DNA of 64,000 nucleotides from Serinibacter arcticus. GTDB taxonomy: Bacteria > Actinomycetota > Actinomycetes > Actinomycetales > Beutenbergiaceae. Shown piece by piece: positions 8,966 through 16,221 of the stretch (its first letter is position 1; each line of letters begins with the position of its first letter). The notes below the pieces were generated by a model, which was not told the origin of the DNA, did not search any database, and saw only the letters and a list, made by a program, of their open reading frames with translations. The position numbers and the translations under genes were made by a program. Location: NCBI RefSeq assembly GCF_003121705.1, contig NZ_PYHR01000002.1:1674001-1738000 (forward strand), in the 5' to 3' direction.

Positions 8966-9964
8966 TCAGACCCCCGCGTAGCTGTGCAGCGAGTTCACGA
9001 ACAGGTTCACCACGTAGTAGTTCACGAGGATCGAGATGAAGCCCGCCACGGAGAACCAGGCGGCGCGGCGACCCTCCCAGCCCCGGGTGGCGCGAGCGTG
9101 CAGGTACGCGGCGTACACGACCCAGATGATGAAGCTCCAGGTCTCCTTCGCGTCCCAGCCCCAGTAGCGGCCCCAGGAGTGCTCGGCCCAGATGGCCCCG
9201 GTGATGAGCACGAAGGTCCACAGCACGAAGCCGACGGCGTTGATGCGGAAGGCGAGGCGCTCGAGGTCGATGGCGGGCGGGAGCTGGGCGAGGATCCGGC
9301 GCTGAGCGCCGCCCTTCGTGACGGCCCGGTCCTTCGCGAGCTGCAGGCCCGAGACGACGGCCGCCGTCCCGAACACCCCCATGGAGCTCGCGGCGATCGA
9401 CACGTGGATGACGAGCCAGTAGCTCTGCAGCGCGGGCTGGACGGCGTTGGGGTCGGTGTACAGCTCGACGAGGGCGAGCGTGATCGCCGCCACCGCGAAC
9501 AGTGCGATGAACGTGCCGAGGAACCGCAGGTCGCGCCGGCGGTTGAGGCCGAGGAAGAGAGCCGAGGCGACCAGCACCGAGACCATCGTGAACTCGTACA
9601 TGTTGGCCCACGGGACCCGACCGGCGGCCACGCCGCGGGTGACCACGCCGGCGAGCAGCAGCAGCGTGGCGACGGTGAACGTCGACATCCCGATGCCGGC
9701 GGCCTTGCGGCGCTGCGGGAGCTGCTCGGCCTCCGTGGCGGGACCGCGCGGATCGGGCACCTCGGTGTCGACCGGGACGTCGGCGGAGACGGCGTCCTCG
9801 ACGGAGGACGGCGCCCCGACGGTCGCGAGCCGCCGTTCCTTCGTGCGAGCGGGGCGGTCGGCCGCCAGGCGCGAGAAGTCTGTCGCGAACGCGATGGTCG
9901 CGACCAGGTAGGCGGTCATCGCGGCCGTCACGAGGTACAGGCTGATCTGCCCGATGTCACCCAC
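8966..9964 (-). CDS. ccsB: CcsB (ResC), System II cytochrome c synthase subunit
   Basis: Multi-pass membrane protein that delivers heme to apocytochrome c with Ccs1. It has 332 residues; the WWD-family heme-handling motif reads WGRYWGWDAKETWSF, with conserved His residues in flanking loops and about eight helices. I chose the GTG at 9964: an AAGGAG site lies seven bases upstream, and the extra 27 codons up to 10045 are inside ccs1. The start overlaps the ccs1 stop by eight bases. It is the last gene of the operon. Confidence 0.93.
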   Translation of the reverse strand: MGDIGQISLYLVTAAMTAYLVATIAFATDFSRLAADRPARTKERRLATVGAPSSVEDAVSADVPVDTEVPDPRGPATEAEQLPQRRKAAGIGMSTFTVATLLLLAGVVTRGVAAGRVPWANMYEFTMVSVLVASALFLGLNRRRDLRFLGTFIALFAVAAITLALVELYTDPNAVQPALQSYWLVIHVSIAASSMGVFGTAAVVSGLQLAKDRAVTKGGAQRRILAQLPPAIDLERLAFRINAVGFVLWTFVLITGAIWAEHSWGRYWGWDAKETWSFIIWVVYAAYLHARATRGWEGRRAAWFSVAGFISILVNYYVVNLFVNSLHSYAGV

Positions 9965-11594
9965 GGGGTTCTCCTTCGTCCTTCGCCGTCCCACGCACGG
10001 GCCGCAGCACGCGCTCCAGCTCGCGTTCGAGCCCGGGGTCGTCACCGCGGGCGAGCGCGGCGGCAGTGACCACTGTACGTCCGTCGTCGTCGGTCCCGAC
10101 CCTCACGAACACCCGTCGCCGCGGGAGGAACAGGGAGGCCGCCAGGCCGGTGATCGCCAGCAGCGAGAACGTCAGCACCCACGGGAGGGTCGGGTCGTAG
10201 CGCAGGTCGAGCCCGACGTAGCGCGGCAGCGACTCGAACGTGATCGTGCCGAGCCCCTCGGGCAGGTCGACGGTCTCCCCCGGGCGGACGACGACGCGGT
10301 AGGGCTCCTCGCCGTCGGCCCCCGTCGTCATCACCTGGGTCATCGCGGTGGTGTCGAGCTGGTAGACGTTCTGCGGCACCCCGTCGTCGAGCCCGAGGTT
10401 GCCGTACCAGACGTCGAGCACGAGCACCGGATCGTGCGGCACCGGGGAGACCGAGTACGCGTTGCCGTCCTCGTCGACCACGCCCGTCGGCAGGAACGAG
10501 CCGTTGAGCCCGATCTGGTCCTGCGTCTGGGTGTCGGGGACCTTGATGACGCCGCGGGAGTCGTAGGTGAGCTGGTTGACGGCCACGAACGGGACCGCCT
10601 GCGAGAACGCGACGTTCCCCTCGCCGTCGCGCACCGTGACGTTCGGCGCGAAGCCGTTGCCCATGAGGTAGACGCTCGCGCCGCCCGTGCGCAGCGGGTG
10701 GTTGACCCGGATGAGCTCCGGCCGCGCCTCGGTCCCCGGTTCGGTGACCGTGACCTCGGCGCGGAAGTCCGCCGCCTGACCGGTCTCGTCGAACTCGGAG
10801 GAGAACCCGTCCAGCCGCATCCGGAACGGGTCGAGCCCCGACTCGTCGAACCAGGCCCCCGCCTCGAAGGAGTCGTAGGCGACCTGCGAGTTCGCGAAGG
10901 TGTCGCCCTCCACGACGATCACCTGGCCGCGGTAGTGCACGAACGTGCCGTACCCGACGGCCACGAGCAGGCCGACGAGCGAGAGGTGGAAGACGATGTT
11001 GCCGGTCTCGCGGGTGTAGCCGCGTTCGCCCGACAGCGTCGTCACGGGCCCGTCGGTCCGTCGTACGCGATAGCCCTTGAGGGCGCCGGCGGCGGCGTCC
11101 ACCGCGGCGTCGTGGGCCAGCGGCGTGGCGAACGCGTCCCTGACGGGGAACCGGGCGAACCGGCTCGGGGCGGCGGGCGGCGGCTTGCGCAGCGCCCGGA
11201 CGTGCTCCAGCGTGCGCGGCACGATGCAGCCCACGAGGCTGATGAACAGCAGCAGGTAGACGGCCGAGAACCACGGCGAGGCGAAGACGTCGAACAGGCC
11301 CCAGCGCTCGAGCACGGGCGCGAGGTCCGGGTGGTCGGTGTAGTACTGCGCGACCCGGGCCGGGTCCTGCGGGCGCTGCGGGAACAGCGTGCCGGGCAGC
11401 GCCGCGACGGCGAGCAGCAGCAGGAGCAGGAGCGCAACACGCATCGAGGTGAGCTGGCGCCAGGTCCAGCGCAGCCAGGCCACGACGCCGAAGCGGACCG
11501 GGGGGCCCGACGCCGCGCCGCCCGCGGCCGGTCCGCGGTCGCGCTGGTCGTCGTCGCCGCCGACGAGCCCCTCGGGGCGGTACCCGGCGCTCAC
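9957..11594 (-). CDS. ccs1: Ccs1/ResB, System II cytochrome c biogenesis protein
   Basis: Partner of CcsB in heme attachment to extracytoplasmic cytochromes c. It has 545 residues. Three N-terminal helices (RVALLLLLLLAVAALPGTLFPQ and following) carry the typical PQRPQDP...Y motif, then a large extracytoplasmic domain starts around GERGYTRETGNIVFHLSL, and a last helix occurs near WVLTFSLLAITGLAASLFLP. The GTG start overlaps the ccdA stop by four bases (GTGA). The frame remains open far upstream, but that part is antisense-like and within ccdA. Confidence 0.93.
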   Translation of the reverse strand: MSAGYRPEGLVGGDDDQRDRGPAAGGAASGPPVRFGVVAWLRWTWRQLTSMRVALLLLLLLAVAALPGTLFPQRPQDPARVAQYYTDHPDLAPVLERWGLFDVFASPWFSAVYLLLFISLVGCIVPRTLEHVRALRKPPPAAPSRFARFPVRDAFATPLAHDAAVDAAAGALKGYRVRRTDGPVTTLSGERGYTRETGNIVFHLSLVGLLVAVGYGTFVHYRGQVIVVEGDTFANSQVAYDSFEAGAWFDESGLDPFRMRLDGFSSEFDETGQAADFRAEVTVTEPGTEARPELIRVNHPLRTGGASVYLMGNGFAPNVTVRDGEGNVAFSQAVPFVAVNQLTYDSRGVIKVPDTQTQDQIGLNGSFLPTGVVDEDGNAYSVSPVPHDPVLVLDVWYGNLGLDDGVPQNVYQLDTTAMTQVMTTGADGEEPYRVVVRPGETVDLPEGLGTITFESLPRYVGLDLRYDPTLPWVLTFSLLAITGLAASLFLPRRRVFVRVGTDDDGRTVVTAAALARGDDPGLERELERVLRPVRGTAKDEGEPRG

Positions 11595-12361
11595 AGGACG
11601 GCCACGTACTGGTCGGCCCAGCCCTGGAGCGTCTGGGACAGCTGGATCCACAGCCCGGAGACGAGCGCGAGCCCGAGCAGGACGAGCATGATGCCTCCCG
11701 TTCGCATGATGGCGACGCGGTGTCGCTTGAGGAAGCCCACCGTGCGCGCCGACCGGCGGAACGCGAGCGCGATGAGCAGGAAGGGCAGGCCGAGCCCGAG
11801 GCAGTAGACGACGGCGAGCAGCGCGCCTCGACCGGGTGACCCGGTGGGCAGCGCGAGGACGGAGATGGCGGCCAGCGTCGGGCCGATGCACGGCGCCCAG
11901 CCGAAGCCGAAGGTGATGCCCAGGAGGCCGGCCCCCGCGAGGGACGCGCGGGGCGCGAGGTGCAGCCGCCGCTCGTTCTGCAGGAACGGCAGCCAGCCCG
12001 CGAACGACAGCCCCATGAGGATGACGACGACGCCGAGCACGCGCAGCGTGACGTCCTGGTAGGGCACGAACCGGGCCCCGAGCGTCACGAAGACGAGCGT
12101 GAAGGCCACGAAGACGAGCGTGAAGCCCCCGATGAACAGGAGCACGCCGGCGAGCAGCCGGCCCTTCTGCCTCCCTGTCGTCTCGGCGAGGTCGGCGCCC
12201 GTCATGCCTCCGAGGAAGCCGAGGTAGCCGGGCACGAGCGGGAGCACGCAGGGCGAGGCGAACGAGACGAAGCCGGCGATCAGCGCGACCGGAAGGGCGA
12301 GCAGGAGCGGTCCGGACAGGACCGTCTCCTGGAAGGACTGCGCGAGGGAACCGAGATCCAC
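11591..12361 (-). CDS. ccdA: CcdA, thiol-disulfide electron carrier of cytochrome c maturation
   Basis: Six-helix membrane protein of 256 residues that moves electrons from cytoplasmic thioredoxin to the outside thiol reductase. The redox cysteines are visible in FASPCVLPLVPGYLGFLGG (helix 1) and GFGWAPCIGPTLAAI (helix 4), each followed by Pro as usual. The start is GTG, six bases after the resA stop, and the stop overlaps ccs1. It acts with ResA (12368-12964). Confidence 0.95.
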   Translation of the reverse strand: MDLGSLAQSFQETVLSGPLLLALPVALIAGFVSFASPCVLPLVPGYLGFLGGMTGADLAETTGRQKGRLLAGVLLFIGGFTLVFVAFTLVFVTLGARFVPYQDVTLRVLGVVVILMGLSFAGWLPFLQNERRLHLAPRASLAGAGLLGITFGFGWAPCIGPTLAAISVLALPTGSPGRGALLAVVYCLGLGLPFLLIALAFRRSARTVGFLKRHRVAIMRTGGIMLVLLGLALVSGLWIQLSQTLQGWADQYVAVL

Positions 12362-12367
12362 GAACGC

Positions 12368-12964
12368 TCAGCCCTCGGCCAGGACGTCGTCGACGAGACC
12401 GCGCAGCGTCGTGCCGGTCGCGAGACCCACGATGCGGGCGGCCGGTCGGCCGTCGCGGTCGAGCACCACGGTGGTCGGCATGGCGCGCAGCGGCACGAGA
12501 CCCTCGAGCGCCGCCACCGCCCCGGCGTCGTGATCGTCCAGGCTCGGGTAGGTGATGCCGTACGTCGTGGCGAAGGCGTCGGCCGTCGCGGCGTCGTCCG
12601 TGCCGTTGATCCCGAGCAGCTGGACGCCTCGGTCCGCGTAGTCGACCGAGATCTCCGCCAGGTCGGGCGCCTCGGCGCGGCACGGCGGACAGGCGGCGTA
12701 CCAGAAGTTGAGGACGACGACGTCGCCGCGCCAGTCGGCGAGGTCGATCGCGTTCCCGGCGAAGTCGACGCCGGTGATGTCAGGGGCGTCGGGGCGCTCG
12801 GCGGGCGCCCACGTCGTGAACGCGCCGTTGCCCTCCTGGTAGCCCTGCTCGGCCACGGTCGGGTCGGTGTCGTCGCCGGGCGTGCACGCGCTCAGCGCGA
12901 GGCTCCCGACGGCGAGCGAGGCGAGCACCGCGACGGTGCGCGTCGCCGTCGTCCACCTACGCAC
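12368..12964 (-). CDS. resA: ResA/TlpA-type thiol-disulfide oxidoreductase lipoprotein
   Basis: Membrane-tethered thioredoxin-fold protein that keeps the CXXCH cysteines of apocytochrome c reduced. It has 198 residues with a lipoprotein signal (lipobox LSAC near residue 27). The redox motif is WYAACPPC, and the cis-Pro segment is AMPTTVVLD. The GTG start overlaps the stop of the histidine phosphatase gene by eight bases. Reductant is inferred to come from CcdA next door. Confidence 0.92.
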   Translation of the reverse strand: MRRWTTATRTVAVLASLAVGSLALSACTPGDDTDPTVAEQGYQEGNGAFTTWAPAERPDAPDITGVDFAGNAIDLADWRGDVVVLNFWYAACPPCRAEAPDLAEISVDYADRGVQLLGINGTDDAATADAFATTYGITYPSLDDHDAGAVAALEGLVPLRAMPTTVVLDRDGRPAARIVGLATGTTLRGLVDDVLAEG

Positions 12965-13604
12965 CGGCCACCCCCGAGGCGCCGGGGAGCAGCGAGGCGG
13001 CCGGCTCGGTGTAGTCGTGCCCGACGAGCGTCGGGCCGTCGAACGTGAGCGACGTCACCGACGCCAGCGAGCACTCGCGCGAGCGCGGGTCGTGCCAGAG
13101 CGGCTTGTTCTGGAGCGCGCGGCGCACGGCCCAGATGGGCGACTGGTGGGAGACGAGGACGGCCTCGTGACCCTCGGCGGCCTCGCGGGCCGCGGCGATC
13201 GCCTCGAACATGCGGTCGCGCTGCTGCGCGAACGGCTCGCCCCAGGACGGGCGGAACGGGTTGTAGAGGTGGCGCGCCGACGACGGCGTCGCGAGCGCCC
13301 GCCAGCCGCCCCCGGCGACCTGACGGCCCTCCAGCACGTTCTCGGCCTCGAGGAGGCGCTCGTCGATCGTGACGTCGAGCTGCAGCCCGGCGGCGAGCGG
13401 CGCGGCGGTCTGCTGCGCCCGCTCGAGCGGGGAGGAGACGATGTGCGTGATGTCGGCGCCGGCCGCGAGGAACGCGTCCGCGACGAGCCGGGCCATCGCG
13501 TGACCACGGTCGGAGAGCACGTAGCCCGGCAGTCGGCCGTAGAGAACCTTGTCGGGGTTCTCGACCTCGCCGTGCCTGAGCAGGTGGACCGTGGTTCTCG
13601 ACAT
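12957..13604 (-). CDS. Histidine phosphatase-superfamily protein
   Basis: A 215-residue phosphoglycerate-mutase-like phosphatase. The RHGE catalytic motif follows the N-terminal strand (LLRHGEVENP), the second arginine is in SSPLERAQQTA, and the second histidine is in VLVSHQSPI. Substrate unknown; it is clearly not the glycolytic enzyme (that is gpmA at 48381). This gene regularly precedes resA in actinobacterial cytochrome c clusters. The ATG is five bases after the marR stop, so the two are probably co-transcribed. Confidence 0.88.
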   Translation of the reverse strand: MSRTTVHLLRHGEVENPDKVLYGRLPGYVLSDRGHAMARLVADAFLAAGADITHIVSSPLERAQQTAAPLAAGLQLDVTIDERLLEAENVLEGRQVAGGGWRALATPSSARHLYNPFRPSWGEPFAQQRDRMFEAIAAAREAAEGHEAVLVSHQSPIWAVRRALQNKPLWHDPRSRECSLASVTSLTFDGPTLVGHDYTEPAASLLPGASGVAGA

Positions 13605-13609
13605 ACCCC

Positions 13610-14116
13610 CTAGTCTCGCAAACCCTCGGAGGGGTGCGGTCCCAGCAGGGTCTCGTCGAGCCCGGCGGCGAGGAGGACGGCGCGCATCGCGTCGCCGACC
13701 TGGGCCAGCTGCTCGCGCGGCACGACGTCGACCAGCCGGGCCCGGACGGAGCGGACGTGGAACGGCGCCGCGGCCTGGAGCCGGTCGAAGCCGTCCCGGG
13801 TCATGGTGGCGGCGATGCCGCGCTTGTCCTCGACCGTCGGGCGGCGCTCGACCAGTCCGGCCGCCTCGAGCCGGGTGACCGTGTGCGTCACGCGGCTGCG
13901 CGAGTGCGCGACCTGGTCGGCGAGGTCGGACATCCGCACGCTCCAGTCGGGAGCCTCGCTGAGCCGGACCAGGATCTCGTACTCCGGCATCGAGAGGCCG
14001 GTGGCGATCTCCAGGTCGCGCGAGACCACCCCCAGCAGGTAGGTCATACCCACGATCGAGGCGCGCCAGTCACGCTGCTGCTCCTCGTCGAGCCAGATGT
14101 CCTCGTCCCCCGTCAT
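13610..14116 (-). CDS. MarR-family transcriptional regulator
   Basis: A 168-residue winged-helix regulator. Seen: helix-turn-helix region VRMSDLADQVAHSRSRVTHT, then the wing VERRPTVEDKRGIAATMTRDG. I chose ATG 14116 because TACGCT lies six bases upstream; a GTG two codons earlier is in frame. It is the first gene of a minus-strand run that continues through the phosphatase, resA, ccdA, ccs1 and ccsB, and it is divergent from yceI. It probably controls yceI and its own operon from the shared spacer. The effector is unknown. Confidence 0.88.
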   Translation of the reverse strand: MTGDEDIWLDEEQQRDWRASIVGMTYLLGVVSRDLEIATGLSMPEYEILVRLSEAPDWSVRMSDLADQVAHSRSRVTHTVTRLEAAGLVERRPTVEDKRGIAATMTRDGFDRLQAAAPFHVRSVRARLVDVVPREQLAQVGDAMRAVLLAAGLDETLLGPHPSEGLRD

Positions 14117-14122
14117 CCGCAC

Positions 14123-14128
14123 AGCGTA
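14123..14128 (-). promoter_or_regulatory. -10 element (TACGCT) of marR, leaderless type
   Basis: TACGCT on the minus strand is 6 bases before ATG 14116. Repression at the dyads 14164-14208 would block it. Confidence 0.45.
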
Positions 14129-14163
14129 GTTGCGGGCCTCGCACCCCCGACGTGGCGAGTGTC

Positions 14164-14208
14164 ACTTGTAGCAACAACCGAACTGTGCTACTAATTGATT
14201 GTTCAAGT
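14164..14208. promoter_or_regulatory. Candidate MarR operator in the marR-yceI spacer
   Basis: This short, unusually AT-rich stretch contains inverted repeats: GTAGCA at 14168-14173 with TGCTAC at 14186-14191, ACTTG at 14164-14168 with CAAGT at 14204-14208, and TTGA/TCAA within 14195-14206. It sits between two divergent starts, the normal place for an autoregulating MarR protein. Site assignment is inference. Confidence 0.5.
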
Positions 14209-14233
14209 AAATCGTCAAGTGATCGGACCTCGC

Positions 14234-14764
14234 ATGAGCATCCCCGCCGCCACCTACGCCATCGACGCCTCGCACTCCGAGGTCGCCTTCAACATCCGTC
14301 ACGCCGGCGTCGCCAAGGTGCGCGGGCGCTTCACCGAGTTCACCGGCGAGATCGTCGTCGCCGACGACCTGGCCGCCTCGAGCGCCACCGTCACGATCGC
14401 CGCGAGCAGCGTCGACACCGGCAACGCGCAGCGCGACGGCCACCTCAAGTCCTCCGACTTCTTCAGCGTCGACACGACGCCCGAGTGGACCTTCGTCTCC
14501 TCCTCGGTGTCCGGTGCCGCCGACGAGTTCACCCTCGCGGGCGACCTCACGATCAACGGCATCACCAAGCCGGTCTCGATCGAGGTCGAGTACAACGGCA
14601 CGAACGTGGACGCCTACGGCGCCACCCGCGTCGGCTTCTCCGGCACCACGGAGATCAAGCGAGAGGACTTCAACATCACCTGGAACGCCCCGCTCGAGGC
14701 CGGCGGCTTCCTGCTCGGCGACAAGGTGAAGATCTTCCTCGAGATCTCCGCCACCAAGGCCTGA
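14234..14764 (+). CDS. YceI-family lipocalin-like protein
   Basis: A 176-residue beta-barrel of the YceI family; members with solved structures bind polyprenyl quinones or related lipids. Seen: AIDASHSEVAFNIRHAG at the front, KSSDFFSVDTTPEWTF (the FF-D-P motif of the family), LTINGITKPVSIEVEY, and a final GDKVKIFLEI strand. No signal peptide, so it is probably cytoplasmic. It is divergent from marR, a pairing often seen in actinobacteria. A link to the nearby menaquinone genes is plausible but unproven. Confidence 0.9.
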   Translation: MSIPAATYAIDASHSEVAFNIRHAGVAKVRGRFTEFTGEIVVADDLAASSATVTIAASSVDTGNAQRDGHLKSSDFFSVDTTPEWTFVSSSVSGAADEFTLAGDLTINGITKPVSIEVEYNGTNVDAYGATRVGFSGTTEIKREDFNITWNAPLEAGGFLLGDKVKIFLEISATKA

Positions 14765-14798
14765 TCCACCCTCCCCGAGCACCGCTCGGGTGAGACGC

Positions 14799-14830
14799 AG
14801 CGGGGCCCGTCCGTCCGGACGGGCCCCGCT
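14799..14830. terminator. Bidirectional hairpin terminator, yceI / glutaredoxin
   Basis: A perfect 14-bp G/C stem (14799-14812 with 14817-14830) with loop GTCC, between convergent genes. No U-tract, as usual in high-G+C actinobacteria. Confidence 0.75.
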
Positions 14831-14863
14831 GTCGTGTCGTCAGGTGCGCGCAGCGCGGGCGGG

Positions 14864-15142
14864 TCAGGCCCGCAGGGCGGCCAGCACCGCCGCGGCGTCC
14901 AGCCGCCAGTGACCGCGCGGCACGCCGTCGACCAGCACCACCGGCACGAGCTCCCCGTACTCGGCCAGCAGCTCGTCGCTCGAGTCGACGTCGACGCTGA
15001 CCCACCGCTGGCCCGAGGTGGCCGTGACGGCGTCGAGCACGCGGTGCGCGTCCTCGCACAGGTGGCACCCGCGGCGCTCCACCAGGAGCACGCGGGCGTC
15101 GGTGGCGGGCGGGGCCGGTGCGGGGATCGAGCTCTCGTCCAT
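14864..15142 (-). CDS. Glutaredoxin-family protein
   Basis: A 92-residue thioredoxin-fold protein with the redox motif RRGCHLCEDA (CXXC) near residue 26 and the conserved VPVVLVDG strand with cis-Pro. It matches the actinobacterial glutaredoxin-like (DUF836) group; the physiological partner is unknown. TACCGT six bases before the ATG (15149-15154) indicates a leaderless transcript. Its neighbour is a divergent HAD phosphatase. Confidence 0.85.
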   Translation of the reverse strand: MDESSIPAPAPPATDARVLLVERRGCHLCEDAHRVLDAVTATSGQRWVSVDVDSSDELLAEYGELVPVVLVDGVPRGHWRLDAAAVLAALRA

Positions 15143-15148
15143 GCGGAC

Positions 15149-15154
15149 ACGGTA
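15149..15154 (-). promoter_or_regulatory. -10 element (TACCGT) of the glutaredoxin gene, leaderless type
   Basis: TACCGT on the minus strand lies 6 bases before ATG 15142. Confidence 0.45.
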
Positions 15155-15231
15155 GGCCAGGCCGTCAGGGACCGGGGGCGCACCGCCGCCGGACGGCGAC
15201 CCGGGCTCGACCACCACGGGGAGGCGGCGCG

Positions 15232-15237
15232 TATCGT
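15232..15237 (+). promoter_or_regulatory. -10 element (TATCGT) of the HAD gene, leaderless type
   Basis: TATCGT is 7 bases before ATG 15245. Confidence 0.45.
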
Positions 15238-15244
15238 GGCCGCG

Positions 15245-16048
15245 ATGGATGCTCTCGCCACCCTGCCGGTGCTCACGTCCGCGAGCACCCGACCGGCCTG
15301 CGCCTTCTTCGACGTCGACAACACCCTGATCCGCGGCGCGAGCGGCTTCCACCTCGCGAAGGAGCTGTACCGCCGGCGGTTCTTCCGCCGTCGCGACATC
15401 GCCTGGTTCGCGGGCCAGGCCATCGCCTTCTTCCTGCGCGGCGAGGACGTCCAGCGCGTCGCGGCCGTCCGTTCCCGCGCCCTCGGCGTCATCCGCGGCC
15501 GCACCGAGGCCGAGATCGTCGAGATCGGCGAGGAGGTCTACGAGCAGGTGCTCGACAGCCGGATCTTCCCCGGCGCGCGCGCCCTCGTCTCCGCCCACCT
15601 CGAGGCGGGCCACCAGGTCTGGCTGGTCACCGCGACCCCGCGCGAGATCGGTGAGCTGATGGCGCGCCGCCTCGGCGCGACCGGCGCCGTCGCCACCGTC
15701 GCCGAGACGCGCGACGGGGTCTACACCGGCGAGCTCGTCGGCGACCTCATGCACGGGTCGCGCAAGGCCGAGGCCGTGCGTCAGCTCGCCGAGCGCGCGG
15801 GAGCCGACCTCAAGGACTGCGCCGCCTACGGCGACTCGGTCAACGACCTCGAGATGCTGCAGAGCGTCGGCTTCCCCTGCGCCATCAACCCCGAGCCGCA
15901 CCTGCGCGTGCACGCCCTCGAGGAGCGTTGGCCGGTACGCGACTTCCGCCGCCGCCGTTCGGGGCTGACCTCCGGCGCCGTCGTGGCGGGCGCGGGCGCC
16001 GGCCTGTGGGGTCTCGTCGTTCTCGTGCGGCGGTTCGCGCGGGGGTGA
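15245..16048 (+). CDS. HAD-IB family phosphatase (SerB-like) with C-terminal membrane segment
   Basis: A 267-residue haloacid-dehalogenase phosphatase. Catalytic motif I FFDVDNTLIRGAS, motif II LVTATPRE, and motif III/IV KAEAVRQL with AYGDSVNDLEML are present. The C-terminus carries one hydrophobic segment (GAVVAGAGAGLWGLVVLVRR) that may anchor it. The substrate is unknown; the family includes phosphoserine phosphatase-like and lipid phosphatase enzymes. The short ATG is supported by a leaderless -10. Confidence 0.88.
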   Translation: MDALATLPVLTSASTRPACAFFDVDNTLIRGASGFHLAKELYRRRFFRRRDIAWFAGQAIAFFLRGEDVQRVAAVRSRALGVIRGRTEAEIVEIGEEVYEQVLDSRIFPGARALVSAHLEAGHQVWLVTATPREIGELMARRLGATGAVATVAETRDGVYTGELVGDLMHGSRKAEAVRQLAERAGADLKDCAAYGDSVNDLEMLQSVGFPCAINPEPHLRVHALEERWPVRDFRRRRSGLTSGAVVAGAGAGLWGLVVLVRRFARG

Positions 16049-16104
16049 TCCCCGCGGATCGCGACGGCGATCAGGGAGGCGGGAGGGTCGGACGTGACGA
16101 ACCT

Positions 16105-16120
16105 TTCACCTCCCCTTCAC
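16105..16120 (+). promoter_or_regulatory. Two TTCAC direct repeats 11 bp apart (possible PHO-type box)
   Basis: TTCAC at 16105-16109 and 16116-16120, one 11-bp step apart, upstream of a TATAGAT-like -10 and of the HTH-MurA gene. The spacing matches actinobacterial phosphate-box units, but only two copies are present, so this is tentative. Confidence 0.25.
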
Positions 16121-16221
16121 GAGTCGTATAGATCACACGGCGCATGCGTGAGGCGAAGAACACGGCTCGCCGGGCTTCGAGGGCCTTGGAATATCTCAGG
16201 GAAGGTATACGCTCCCCTGTC

